NCBI GenBank assembly: GCA_964389475.1
Contig: CAYMFD010000115.1
Location: 1-10,748 of the forward strand
Direction: 5' to 3'
DNA length: 10,748 nucleotides
DNA from: CAYMFD01 sp964389475
Lineage (GTDB): Bacteria; Bacteroidota; Bacteroidia; Chitinophagales; Saprospiraceae
Made by a program: the position numbers and the translations under genes. Below, one piece after another: positions 1 to 7,800 of the stretch (within the stretch, counting starts at the first letter, position 1; every line of letters begins with the position of its first letter). Below the pieces are notes generated by a model. It was given only the letters and a program-made list of their open reading frames with translations. It was not told the origin of the DNA and did no database searches.

Positions 1-3
1 ACC

Positions 4-2457
4 TTACCCATCCATCAATGCTTTAAATTCCTTCAATCCCTTCATATCGTACTCATTGCCGTCAAGGTCATCAATCAGTGCGGAGAGTGATCGCTCTGCT
101 TCGCTTATCTGCTGGGCTACATCGGCGTAGGTAGTGCTGTACTTGTCTGCTATGGCCGTCACTCTAGCCGTCAGCTCGTCTATGATCCGTATGGGTAGGT
201 GGTGGAGCTGTGTCTGTATGGGGGCTATCCACTTGAGGTGGAGGAGGGCATACACTTGCTCGTCGGTGAGGGCTTCTATGGTCGCCTTGGTCAGTAGGTG
301 GAGGTCGGCATCGGCTGCTTTTACTTGCTTCTTTAGTTTTTTCTCTTCGGTTATCAGCTCGTCTACCTGTAGTATGTAGGCCTCGTAGGTGTCGGGCTCT
401 ACGTCTCCATCTTTGGCTATGTCTTTCTTTATGGCTTTGGCTTCTCGTGCTACGGCGGCATTGACCCAGCCGTCTTTGGCCTCGTTGACAGTGTCTTGCT
501 CTTTGTCGTCTTCGTCTAGCGACTCTAGCACCTCCTCGTAGGTAGCGGCGATCTCTGCTAGGCGGTTGTGCTGGTCGGCTATAGCCTCTACCTCGTCTGT
601 GAGGTAGGTCTGCTGCACTAGGTCAAAGGGCAGTATACGACCCAGCCAGCCCTCTTGCACTTCTACTTCCTTGCCGCTTTTTTTCTTTAGGACCATGTGC
701 GGATCTACCACCGTAGTAGAGGCAAAGCTCTCTGTCTGTATCACCTCTAGGTCTACCTTTATGGTGTCCCACTCGTCGTCTAGTACTTGGTAGGCCTCGT
801 ACTTGTCTAGTAGCGGCAGGGGTGCTAGCCGGCGAAATAGTTCGTGGCCTAGTGCCTCCTTGTCCCGTACTATGTGTACGGTGTCCATGTGGGTGAGTAG
901 CCTGTCCGCTAGGTAGGTGTCGAAGTCGCCAAACTGCTGCCCAAACTGCTCTACGAAGGCCTGCACACTCTCCTGCTCCATGATGGCAGCTCGCAGGTCA
1001 GTCACCGCCAGTGTATTATTGACCGCACTCACTGGCGTAAATAGGGTCTCTCTCAGCCCNNNNNNNNNNNNNNNNNNNNNNNNNNNNNNNNNNNNNNNNN
1101 NNNNNNNNNNNNNNNNNNNNNNNNNNNNNNNNNNNNNNNNNNNNNNNNNNNNNNNNNNNGATGCTCGCAGTCTATTGTTCTTGCCCTCCTTGACATAGCC
1201 CTTAGAGGCATCTACTACCAGCAGGTCGGTGGTGGTTCGCTTTTGCTTGAGCACCAGCACCACAGTAGGTATCCCTGTACCGAAAAATATACCTGCCGGC
1301 ATACCTATGATAGCGTCTATATGATTGGCCTCTATCAGTCGCTGGCGTATCACTCCCTCCTGCCCACCTCTGAATAGTACGCCATGGGGCAGCACTATAG
1401 TCATGATGCCGTCCGGCTTGAGGTGGTAGAGATCGTGTAGCAAGAAGGCAAAGTCGGCCTTGGACTTGGGTGCCATACCAAACCGTGCATACCTAGGGTC
1501 ACTGTCCTTATGTGCAGGATCCCACTTCTGCGAGTACGGCGGATTGGACACTACTGCATCTACATAGAGGGTGCTGTAGGTATTGACTCTATCGCTCTCG
1601 TCGAAGTAGGGCCAGTCGTCCTCTAGGGTATCACCATTGCGAGTCTCTATATTGCTGGGTATGATGCCTCTCATCACGAGATTCATCCTAGTCAGGTTGT
1701 AGGTATTTTTCTTTAGCTCTTGGGCATAGTACTTTATGTTGTCCTTGTGGTCTACGTGCTTGGTTATGCTCTTGCCTATATTGATAAGTAGGGAGCCACT
1801 GCCGCTACAGCTATCGTAGATCTGTATCTCGTCTCTGTCACGGAGGTGGTCGCTTACGATCTCAGACAGTAGTACCGACACTTCATTGGGAGTGTAGAAC
1901 TCGCCCGCTTTCTTACCTGCATTGGCAGCGAACTGCCCTATCAGATACTCATAGATGAAGCCTAGCACATCGTAGCCTTGCTTGCCATCCATGGGTATAT
2001 CCTTTATGAGGTGTATGAGGTCGCTTATGGCCTTGGTCTGTTTAGCGGCACTGTCACCCAGCTTGCTGAGACCAGTCTGCAAGGTGTCGAATATACCGTC
2101 GAAGAGCTTCTTATGTGCAGGGCTGATCAGCCTGCTAAATGCCGATAGAGCATCTCTGACATTGGACACATCGAAGTCGCTGCCCATCTCTACCCACGTA
2201 GAGAATAGGTCGTCGTAGGCTATGAAGTAGCCCTTGTTTTGCATTATGTATTTGACGGCGTCAGTATTCTCCTCACTGAGTGCTCGCAGGGTCTCGTCCG
2301 CCATGCCTTCTGCCTTGCAGTACTGCACTTGCTTCTCTGACAGGTATTTATAAAATATGAATCCGAGTATGTAGTCCTTGTACTCGTTGGCCTCGATCTT
2401 GGACCGCATCTGATTGGCGGATTCCCATATCTTGGCAGCTAGCTGTTGTTTGTTCAT
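4..2457 (-). CDS. hsdM: Type I restriction-modification DNA methyltransferase subunit (HsdM), interrupted by an assembly gap
   Basis: HsdM transfers a methyl group from S-adenosylmethionine to adenine in the site chosen by HsdS; with HsdR it forms the cutting complex. The N-terminus (MNKQQLAAKIWESANQMRSK) and the following helical part match the HsdM N-terminal domain. The N6-adenine methyltransferase domain shows AGEFYTP near residues 184-190, the SAM-binding motif DSCSGSGS at 215-222, and the catalytic motif IV NPPY at 305-308. The C-terminal half is long and helical, as in the roughly 800-residue HsdM type. The 100 N at 1060-1159 hide the end of the catalytic domain, so the true length is unknown; both flanks read in the same frame. 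The stop codon is three bases from the window edge, so hsdS and hsdR, normally adjacent, would be outside. The start is the ATG at 2457; upstream on this strand lies an AT-rich stretch (about 2470-2500) that could hold the promoter. Confidence 0.95.
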   Translation of the reverse strand: MNKQQLAAKIWESANQMRSKIEANEYKDYILGFIFYKYLSEKQVQYCKAEGMADETLRALSEENTDAVKYIMQNKGYFIAYDDLFSTWVEMGSDFDVSNVRDALSAFSRLISPAHKKLFDGIFDTLQTGLSKLGDSAAKQTKAISDLIHLIKDIPMDGKQGYDVLGFIYEYLIGQFAANAGKKAGEFYTPNEVSVLLSEIVSDHLRDRDEIQIYDSCSGSGSLLINIGKSITKHVDHKDNIKYYAQELKKNTYNLTRMNLVMRGIIPSNIETRNGDTLEDDWPYFDESDRVNTYSTLYVDAVVSNPPYSQKWDPAHKDSDPRYARFGMAPKSKADFAFLLHDLYHLKPDGIMTIVLPHGVLFRGGQEGVIRQRLIEANHIDAIIGMPAGIFFGTGIPTVVLVLKQKRTTTDLLVVDASKGYVKEGKNNRLRAXXXXXXXXXXXXXXXXXXXXXXXXXXXXXXXXXXGLRETLFTPVSAVNNTLAVTDLRAAIMEQESVQAFVEQFGQQFGDFDTYLADRLLTHMDTVHIVRDKEALGHELFRRLAPLPLLDKYEAYQVLDDEWDTIKVDLEVIQTESFASTTVVDPHMVLKKKSGKEVEVQEGWLGRILPFDLVQQTYLTDEVEAIADQHNRLAEIAATYEEVLESLDEDDKEQDTVNEAKDGWVNAAVAREAKAIKKDIAKDGDVEPDTYEAYILQVDELITEEKKLKKQVKAADADLHLLTKATIEALTDEQVYALLHLKWIAPIQTQLHHLPIRIIDELTARVTAIADKYSTTYADVAQQISEAERSLSALIDDLDGNEYDMKGLKEFKALMDG
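1060..1159. other. Assembly gap of 100 N inside hsdM
   Basis: Exactly 100 unknown bases, the usual placeholder for a gap of unestimated size. The hsdM reading frame is coding on both sides, in phase with the 100-base padding, so this is missing sequence rather than evidence of a broken gene. Confidence 0.97.
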
Positions 2458-2834
2458 AGTTTACTGTGGTAGTAGATGCTATAAAAGTAATATATGATTG
2501 GGGATTATAGTCGCCCGAGCCCAGTGCACGTCTCCGCCACACTGGTCGCCCGAGCCAAGCAACACGTCCTCGCGACTTCCAGTCGCGTGCACGCCACGCT
2601 GGGCACACGCTACGCTTTAGATGGTCTGGCTGCGCCAGCGCTGGTTGATCGACAATAGAATTGGTCGAGGACGTGCACGGGGCTCGGGCTGGAACGAGTA
2701 AGGGGTTTGGGCTAATGGACAGGGGGATGTGGCGAGGAGAAGATGGGCGATTGGAAGTCAAATGTGGGAAATTGGGGTCCACAGTGTACAACATATTATG
2801 ATAATTCCGTTATTTGTAATTCAAACAGGGGTCA
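2458..2834. other. Divergent intergenic region between hsdM and the three-gene operon
   Basis: This 377-base spacer must hold the promoters of hsdM (leftward) and the operon (rightward). The hsdM-proximal end (2465-2505) and the operon-proximal end (2785-2825) are AT-rich, while 2510-2690 is GC-rich and strongly self-complementary (described separately). From 2690 to 2780 the plus strand is purine- and G-rich with no structure I can name. I see no convincing TAnnTTTG box for the operon; TTATTTG near 2810-2816 is only a partial match. A reading frame on the minus strand across 2348-2794 is open but has no protein-like character and overlaps hsdM. Confidence 0.7.
2513..2689. repeat. Structured inverted-repeat element with nested hairpins
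   Basis: Outer arms at 2513-2532 and 2670-2689 are complementary over 20 bases with one mismatch. A second left arm at 2548-2572 (GCCCGAGCC, a short spacer, then CACGTCCTCG) is complementary to 2666-2689 in blocks of 9 and 10 bases, so two left arms could compete for one right arm. The 11-mer TCGCCCGAGCC is directly repeated at 2511-2521 and 2546-2556. Inside are hairpins CGCGACT/AGTCGCG (2571-2587, loop TCC), CTGGC/GCCAG (2626-2638) and TCGAC/GTCGA (2649-2668). The element could be a composite REP/BIME-type repeat, a MITE-like remnant or a structured RNA; the sequence alone does not decide. No transposase is adjacent. Confidence 0.6.
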
Positions 2835-3131
2835 GTGCTGCTAGCAAAAAGAAAAAAAATTAATCCTTTTACCACACATGCTAATCTTATAGGTCTATTC
2901 CTAGAAGGCAAAGAATCATTTAGCACCTACTTAACCACACTTGTTGACAACTCTCAAAGTCTGGCTGCCAGGGATATGTCAGTCTATGATCTAGACAGAC
3001 ATATGTCTAAGGTGGTCATACACTTAGCATTTAGAGTGGCCGACAAGGTACCACACAAGCCATCGCAAGACTACGAACGAGAAGACTGGCAGATCATTCG
3101 TGAGTTATTGCTGGATCGTGCCTATGCATGA
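2835..3131 (+). CDS. Hypothetical 98-residue protein, first gene of the peptidase / dCTP deaminase operon
   Basis: I do not recognise the family. The product is small, charged and mostly helical by composition, with no signal peptide or membrane segment. The start is uncertain: the frame is closed by TAA at 2817-2819, and the first usual start is GTG at 2835, with AGGGG at 2827-2831 just upstream (short spacing). The coding character begins right after that stop, so a non-standard start is possible. The stop TGA (3129-3131) overlaps the ATG at 3128-3130 of the metallopeptidase frame in an ATGA arrangement, which implies translational coupling. Its position at the head of a peptidase-deaminase operon suggests a regulatory, sensor or partner role, but this is inference only. 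Confidence 0.65.
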   Translation: MLLAKRKKINPFTTHANLIGLFLEGKESFSTYLTTLVDNSQSLAARDMSVYDLDRHMSKVVIHLAFRVADKVPHKPSQDYEREDWQIIRELLLDRAYA

Positions 3132-3175
3132 ATAAGGACTACCTATCTATAGAAGTCAATCAGATAAGAGCCTAG
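3128..3175 (+). other. Original N-terminus of the metallopeptidase frame, ended by an in-frame TAG
   Basis: The ATG at 3128, coupled by ATGA overlap to the upstream gene, opens a frame of 15 codons (starting MNKDYLSIEVNQIRA) closed by TAG at 3173-3175. After that TAG the same frame stays open for 40 codons with protein-like content (for example QYFAPPLRHFQEKLQRLSDY) and continues without break into the metallopeptidase. The simplest reading is that the peptidase gene originally began at 3128 and now carries an amber codon, by mutation, sequencing error or functional readthrough. Confidence 0.65.
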
Positions 3176-3295
3176 CTTCTTGAGCTAGCAGATGTACAGT
3201 ACTTTGCGCCTCCACTTCGACATTTCCAAGAAAAACTACAGCGTCTAAGCGACTATCTAAATACATGCCTAGCAGACAGCATAACGAAGGATGCA

Positions 3296-4183
3296 GTGCC
3301 ACGCATGTGGGAGTACATCGAGTTCTTACAAGAAAGTATCCGCTACCTTGAGGATAGCACATTGAATATCACTCCTTACGAAACTATATTCTGCCTTGAG
3401 AAAGTGCTAGAGGAATGGGTGGACGACCTACCTGTGATCGTCACAAGCATGAAATCTAATAATTATAACTTTAGGGGTACCTTGAGCAATCTAGGTCCTC
3501 TTATAGAAATGATCAAAGAAGACTGCGAAGTCACTTTTGATGAAGAACTGGTACAAATAGGCATACCGCAACTGGAAGTTTATAACTATCTCTATAACAT
3601 AGTAATATACCACGAAGTGGGGCATTACATAGATCAGTACTATAACATTACCGGAGAGGTGGCTGCCCAAGTTTACCATGTTGAAGAAGATCACAGTAAG
3701 TCAGAGTTAAAAACAGAGCATCACTACATGGAGCATTTCTGTGATATATTCGCTGCCCAATATGTAGGCCCTCTCATAAGCGACTATTTGAAGTATAAGG
3801 CATCTGATGCTGTCGACTCAGATACTCACCCATCGACTACTTCGAGGATACAAGTTGTCGACGACTTTCTCGCTGGAAGAGCCAATGAAATAGTTAGAAG
3901 ACTTACTGAGGCCACAGAAAGAGAGGATCCTAATCTAAGCTTACGGATTAGATACAAAATCCCTAAAAGTGACAATTTTTGTGAGTACGTGCCTTTAGAG
4001 GTTTCCTGTACTGAAGAGCTCCATGGCGTATATCAAACAGCCTGGGACGTCTGGAAGCACAGAAACCAGTACTACCCCAAGCTCGCAGATGACCAAGCAT
4101 TTGAGGTAGTCAATAATCTGACTGGAAAATCAATCGCTAATTTCATGATAAGGCAAAAGTGGGAGCATGAGTATACTGACTAG
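3296..4183 (+). CDS. HExxH zinc metallopeptidase (gluzincin, M48-like motif order), possibly truncated at the N-terminus
   Basis: A predicted zinc-dependent peptidase. The motif HEVGH at residues 106-110 supplies two zinc-binding His and the catalytic Glu. EHFCDIFAAQ (145-154) resembles the ExxxD helix of gluzincins, with E146 the likely third ligand. HPSTTSRI (178-185) matches the HPxxxxRI motif that follows in M48-like peptidases. No signal peptide or membrane segment is seen, so it should be cytoplasmic, unlike HtpX-type M48 proteins. The start given (GTG 3296; ATG at 3305 is the next choice) is the first after an in-frame TAG at 3173. The frame runs back through that TAG to an ATG at 3128, so the full ancestral product would be about 350 residues. 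It overlaps the next gene by 17 bp, so the two are almost surely cotranslated. The target is unknown; in defence operons such peptidases can activate or release a partner (inference). I cannot assign a named family. Confidence 0.8.
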   Translation: MPRMWEYIEFLQESIRYLEDSTLNITPYETIFCLEKVLEEWVDDLPVIVTSMKSNNYNFRGTLSNLGPLIEMIKEDCEVTFDEELVQIGIPQLEVYNYLYNIVIYHEVGHYIDQYYNITGEVAAQVYHVEEDHSKSELKTEHHYMEHFCDIFAAQYVGPLISDYLKYKASDAVDSDTHPSTTSRIQVVDDFLAGRANEIVRRLTEATEREDPNLSLRIRYKIPKSDNFCEYVPLEVSCTEELHGVYQTAWDVWKHRNQYYPKLADDQAFEVVNNLTGKSIANFMIRQKWEHEYTD

Positions 4184-4763
4184 AGAAAAACTACAGAAAG
4201 CTCTGGACAGTAAGCACTTGGTTATTGATCCGATCCTGGATATGGAAAAGCAACTAGGTGAGATGGCCATTGACCTCCGGTTGGGTATTGATTTTTTGAT
4301 TACTTCATACACTCGCAATCCATTTATAGACGTAGACTATAAAGTCAAGAAGATAGAAGGACATTTCAAGAAAACCCGTCGTCAACTAGGAGATCAAATA
4401 ATTCTATATCCTGGCCAGACCGTGCTGGCTAGTACACTGGAGTATGTAAAACTGCCAGGCAACATGTACTGTGAGCTCAAGACTAGGAGCTCTTACAATC
4501 GTCTAGGTATAAGCCTTTCGACCATCGTACAGCCTGGCTATACTGGCTGCTTCTCACTAGAACTCACAAACAATAATCTTAGTGCTATTAAATTAACTAC
4601 TGGTGCGAGGATAGTGCAGGCTTTGTTCTACAGCACCGATACTGACCTTAATTATCACCATACTGCGCGAAAATACTTATGTCAGGTGCGACCAATGGTC
4701 TCCAAAGCAGATACGGACATCGAACTAAGTAGGTTGAAAGACATAAGACACTCTAGACGATAG
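4167..4763 (+). CDS. dcd: dCTP deaminase / dUTPase-superfamily protein
   Basis: dCTP deaminase converts dCTP to dUTP and ammonia in the cytoplasm. The protein has the family landmarks in order: GEMAIDLRLG (31-40), YPGQTVLAST (81-90), KTRSSYNRLG (105-114) with the conserved Arg-Ser-Ser, QPGYTGCFSLELTN (122-135) with the predicted catalytic Glu132, and the C-terminal ARKYLCQ (167-173), like the KYxxQ substrate-lid motif. Length (198) is normal for the family. One oddity is a loop between RLG and QPG about three residues shorter than in E. coli Dcd, missing the Ala-His-Arg part near the active site. It starts inside the end of the metallopeptidase gene (17-bp overlap), with GGGAG just upstream of the ATG. 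Housekeeping Dcd is usually not in such an operon. Stand-alone dCTP deaminases are known phage-defence effectors that deplete dCTP, so a defence role is plausible. The gene symbol marks the family, not proven orthology. Confidence 0.88.
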   Translation: MSILTREKLQKALDSKHLVIDPILDMEKQLGEMAIDLRLGIDFLITSYTRNPFIDVDYKVKKIEGHFKKTRRQLGDQIILYPGQTVLASTLEYVKLPGNMYCELKTRSSYNRLGISLSTIVQPGYTGCFSLELTNNNLSAIKLTTGARIVQALFYSTDTDLNYHHTARKYLCQVRPMVSKADTDIELSRLKDIRHSRR

Positions 4764-4834
4764 CTATTAATAAGATCAGGCTATGTACCACTCTATCACC
4801 TGCCACAACATATAAAACTTGATACGAGTCAAGC

Positions 4835-4874
4835 CGATTACAAACGTTTAGTCTTTTTTAAACGTTTGCAATCG
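4835..4874. terminator. Bidirectional hairpin terminator between convergent genes
   Basis: The arms GATTACAAACGTTTA (4836-4850) and TAAACGTTTGCAATC (4859-4873) pair over 15 bases with one mismatch, and one more C-G pair closes the base. The 8-base loop is T-rich on the plus strand. It sits between the end of the dCTP deaminase gene (4763) and the convergent end of the Asp-box protein gene (4895), the expected place for a shared terminator. No long U tract follows the stem on either side, so efficiency is uncertain. The core AAACGTTT is itself palindromic. Confidence 0.6.
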
Positions 4875-4894
4875 CTCTAGAAAGTCGGCTATCC

Positions 4895-7800
4895 CTACTC
4901 CCACATCACCTCAGGACCACCAGCCTGCTGCACCCTTGCCGCTAGCCCTTCCAGTACTCGACGTTGTTGGGCCAGTACATCACCGACATTAGCGAGATCC
5001 GACTTTATGATATCCATCATCTGTAGGTGGGTCTTGGTAGGGCCGTAGGTACTATTGCTGATACCACGGTATACATCAAAGAATCGGCTGCTGATGGTCG
5101 GGTTGCTCTTTTCGCCCATGGTGTTCTTAGCGGTATTACCAGAGAACTGCTCGCTGACCTGTGCTAGCGCATCCTGTACGCCTGCGAGGGTAGCTACCGC
5201 CTCAGACATATTGACACCAGATCGACTGGCTGCTGTACGTAGGGCCTTGGCATATCGCTGCTGGTCGCTGAGCTCTTCGGATAGCTTGCTACGCTGTGCT
5301 CCTGCTACTTCGTAAGATCGCCAGAAGGCCGCTACCTCACCTACCTCCATCTGTCGGAGAGCGGGCTCTTGTAGTGGGGTGACCTCTATCGTCCGATTAC
5401 CATCTACGGGGGTGATGACACCGTCGTGCTCTATGGCCATCGACACCTCGTAGGTACCCGGTGCGACCATCATGGTCTGTCCACCGTCCGTCGCCCTAGT
5501 AAGTGGGGCGGGGCTATCGGGGCGAAGGTCCCACGCTACACGGTGTACGCCACCAGTGACGGGTGCTGTCATACGTCGCACGGGCTCGCCGCCATCCTTG
5601 GTAATCGTGAGCCAGATGTATGGGCCGACCTCCATCTCCTCTGCCGTCAAGGCGGACCAGTCGGGCACAGAGATAGGGCGATTGGCCTTTTTGGCTTTCT
5701 GCTCGCTGTCTTGTCGTAGCTGTCGCTTGGTCTTGAGAGCCTCTGGGAGGTAGTAGGTAATGACGGCACCGAATGGCGGATTATCCGCGACGTAGTGGGT
5801 CGCTCCCATCGAGCCTTTTTTATCACCAAAAGATATCTTGGACCGTGGTACATACCAGTGGGCATCACTCGCATCGACGAGGGCAGGTGCCTCGGCTGCA
5901 ACTACGTCTGCCATAGCTCGCAGTGGGCTCAGGTCATCTAGGATGTAGATACCCCTACCAAACGTCCCTAGCACGAGGTCATTCTCGCGGCGGTGGATCT
6001 GTACATCACGGACAGCGATAGGCGGCAGGCCATTGCTCATCGGCGACCAGTGCTTGCCACCATCGATCGTGACATACAGGCCAAACTCTGTCCCTGCGAA
6101 GATCAGGTCTTTATTGACGTGGTCCTGGACCATACGCCATACAGGCTGTCGGTCGGGCATATCGCCACGCATACTCCTCCAAGTCTTGCCCTTATCGGTC
6201 GTCTTGTAGATGTAGGGCTGGAAGTCGCCGTACTTGATATTATCAGCCGCTAGGTAGGCGACATTGGCATCGTAAAGGTCAGCCTTGATCTCATTGACAT
6301 AGGCTGTCTTGGGGCAACCGGGTAGGCGGCCCACCTCCATCTTGCGCCAGTTATCACCACCATCCTCCGTGATCTGCACGAGGCCATCGTCCGTACCGAT
6401 GTAAATGAGGCCGGCATCCTCAGGCGACTGGGCGATCATCGTAATCGTATTATAGGTCGACATGGCGTAAATGTCCCACGGATTGTCATAGCTCTGTACG
6501 GCTCCCATGATGGGCAGGTCGACACGTCGCTCATCGCGAGTGAGGTCGCCCGATAAAGCTGTCCAGCTGTCGCCACGATCGGTCGACATCCACAATCGCT
6601 GCGAGGCAAAAAACACTGTCTTGGGGTCGTGTGGCGAGATGAGGATCGGCGCATCCCAGTTCCACCGTTCGTAGGACTCGCCAGCCGCTGGTGTGGGCTG
6701 GATATCGATGACTTCGCCAGTCTTCATATCGATACGGCTGAGGGTACCCTGCTGACGCTGGCCGTAGGCGATATCGGGATTGCCCGGCTCGATGGCGGGC
6801 TGCTGCCCATCCCAGTTGAGGACGACCCGCCAGTCATCATTCATTATGCCGTGTACATTGTCCGTCTGGCTGGGACCACACTGCGTACTATTGTCTTGTG
6901 TACCGCCGTAGATCTGGTAAAATGGCTCGCTGTCATCGATCGCGATATCGTAGAACTGCGTGAGGGGCAGGTTATCAAAGTACCGCCAGTTTTGCGCTAG
7001 GTCATACGACTCATAAAGGCCACCATCCGTACCTACGAGTAGGTAGTTGGGCCGATCCTCGAGGAAGGCAATAGCGTGGTTATCACTGTGCTTGTGCTCC
7101 TCGGACATACGTCGGAAGGTCTTGCCACCATCATCGCTGATCTGCATACGTACATCAACGAGGTATAGCCGATCGAACTCATGGGGACAGGCATACAGCT
7201 CCTGGTAGTAGTGTGGTCCAGTGGCGCCAGATACAGCGTCAGACATCTTGGTCCAAGAGGCACCAGCATTGCTACTGCGGTATACCCCACCCTTGCGACG
7301 GTCTAGCTCGATAGCGGCATAGAGGACGTCAGGCTGGTGCGGCGAGATGGTTAGGCCGATCTTACCCATATTGCTCGTTGGCAATCCCGTGCTTAGCTCC
7401 GTCCACGTGCGGCCACCATCGGTACTCTTGTGAAGGCCTGTGCCTGGTCCGCCACCCATGTAGGCAGCAACGGTGCGGTGTCGATCCCAAGTAGCGGCAT
7501 AAAGTACATCGGGATTACGGGGATCGATCGCAATATCTGTGACGCCTGTCCACTCGTCATCGCCGAGGGTCTGGGTCCACGTCGTGCCGCCATCGGTGGT
7601 CATATAAAGGCCGCGTTCGCCGCCCTTACTCCAGAGGGGGCCTTGCGCGGCTACCCACACGACATCGCTATCGTCAGGATGTACGACGACCTTGCTGATG
7701 TGTTCGCTCTCCTTGAGGCCCATGTGTTGCCAGGTCTTACCATCGTCACTACTGCGGTAGAGCCCGTCCCCGAATCCTACGTGGCGGCCCCCTACATTCT

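Noticed and set aside
134..379. Plus-strand open frame of 81 codons inside hsdM
   Set aside because: Antisense shadow of a well-supported gene; no start context or family signal.
2348..2794. Open frame of 148 codons on the minus strand upstream of and overlapping hsdM
   Set aside because: It overlaps the hsdM N-terminus in another frame, covers the hairpin-rich spacer, and its translation is Pro/Ser/Arg-rich without protein-like pattern.
5426..5753. Two overlapping plus-strand frames inside the Asp-box protein gene
   Set aside because: They lie wholly antisense to a long, motif-rich coding region and show no domain of their own.
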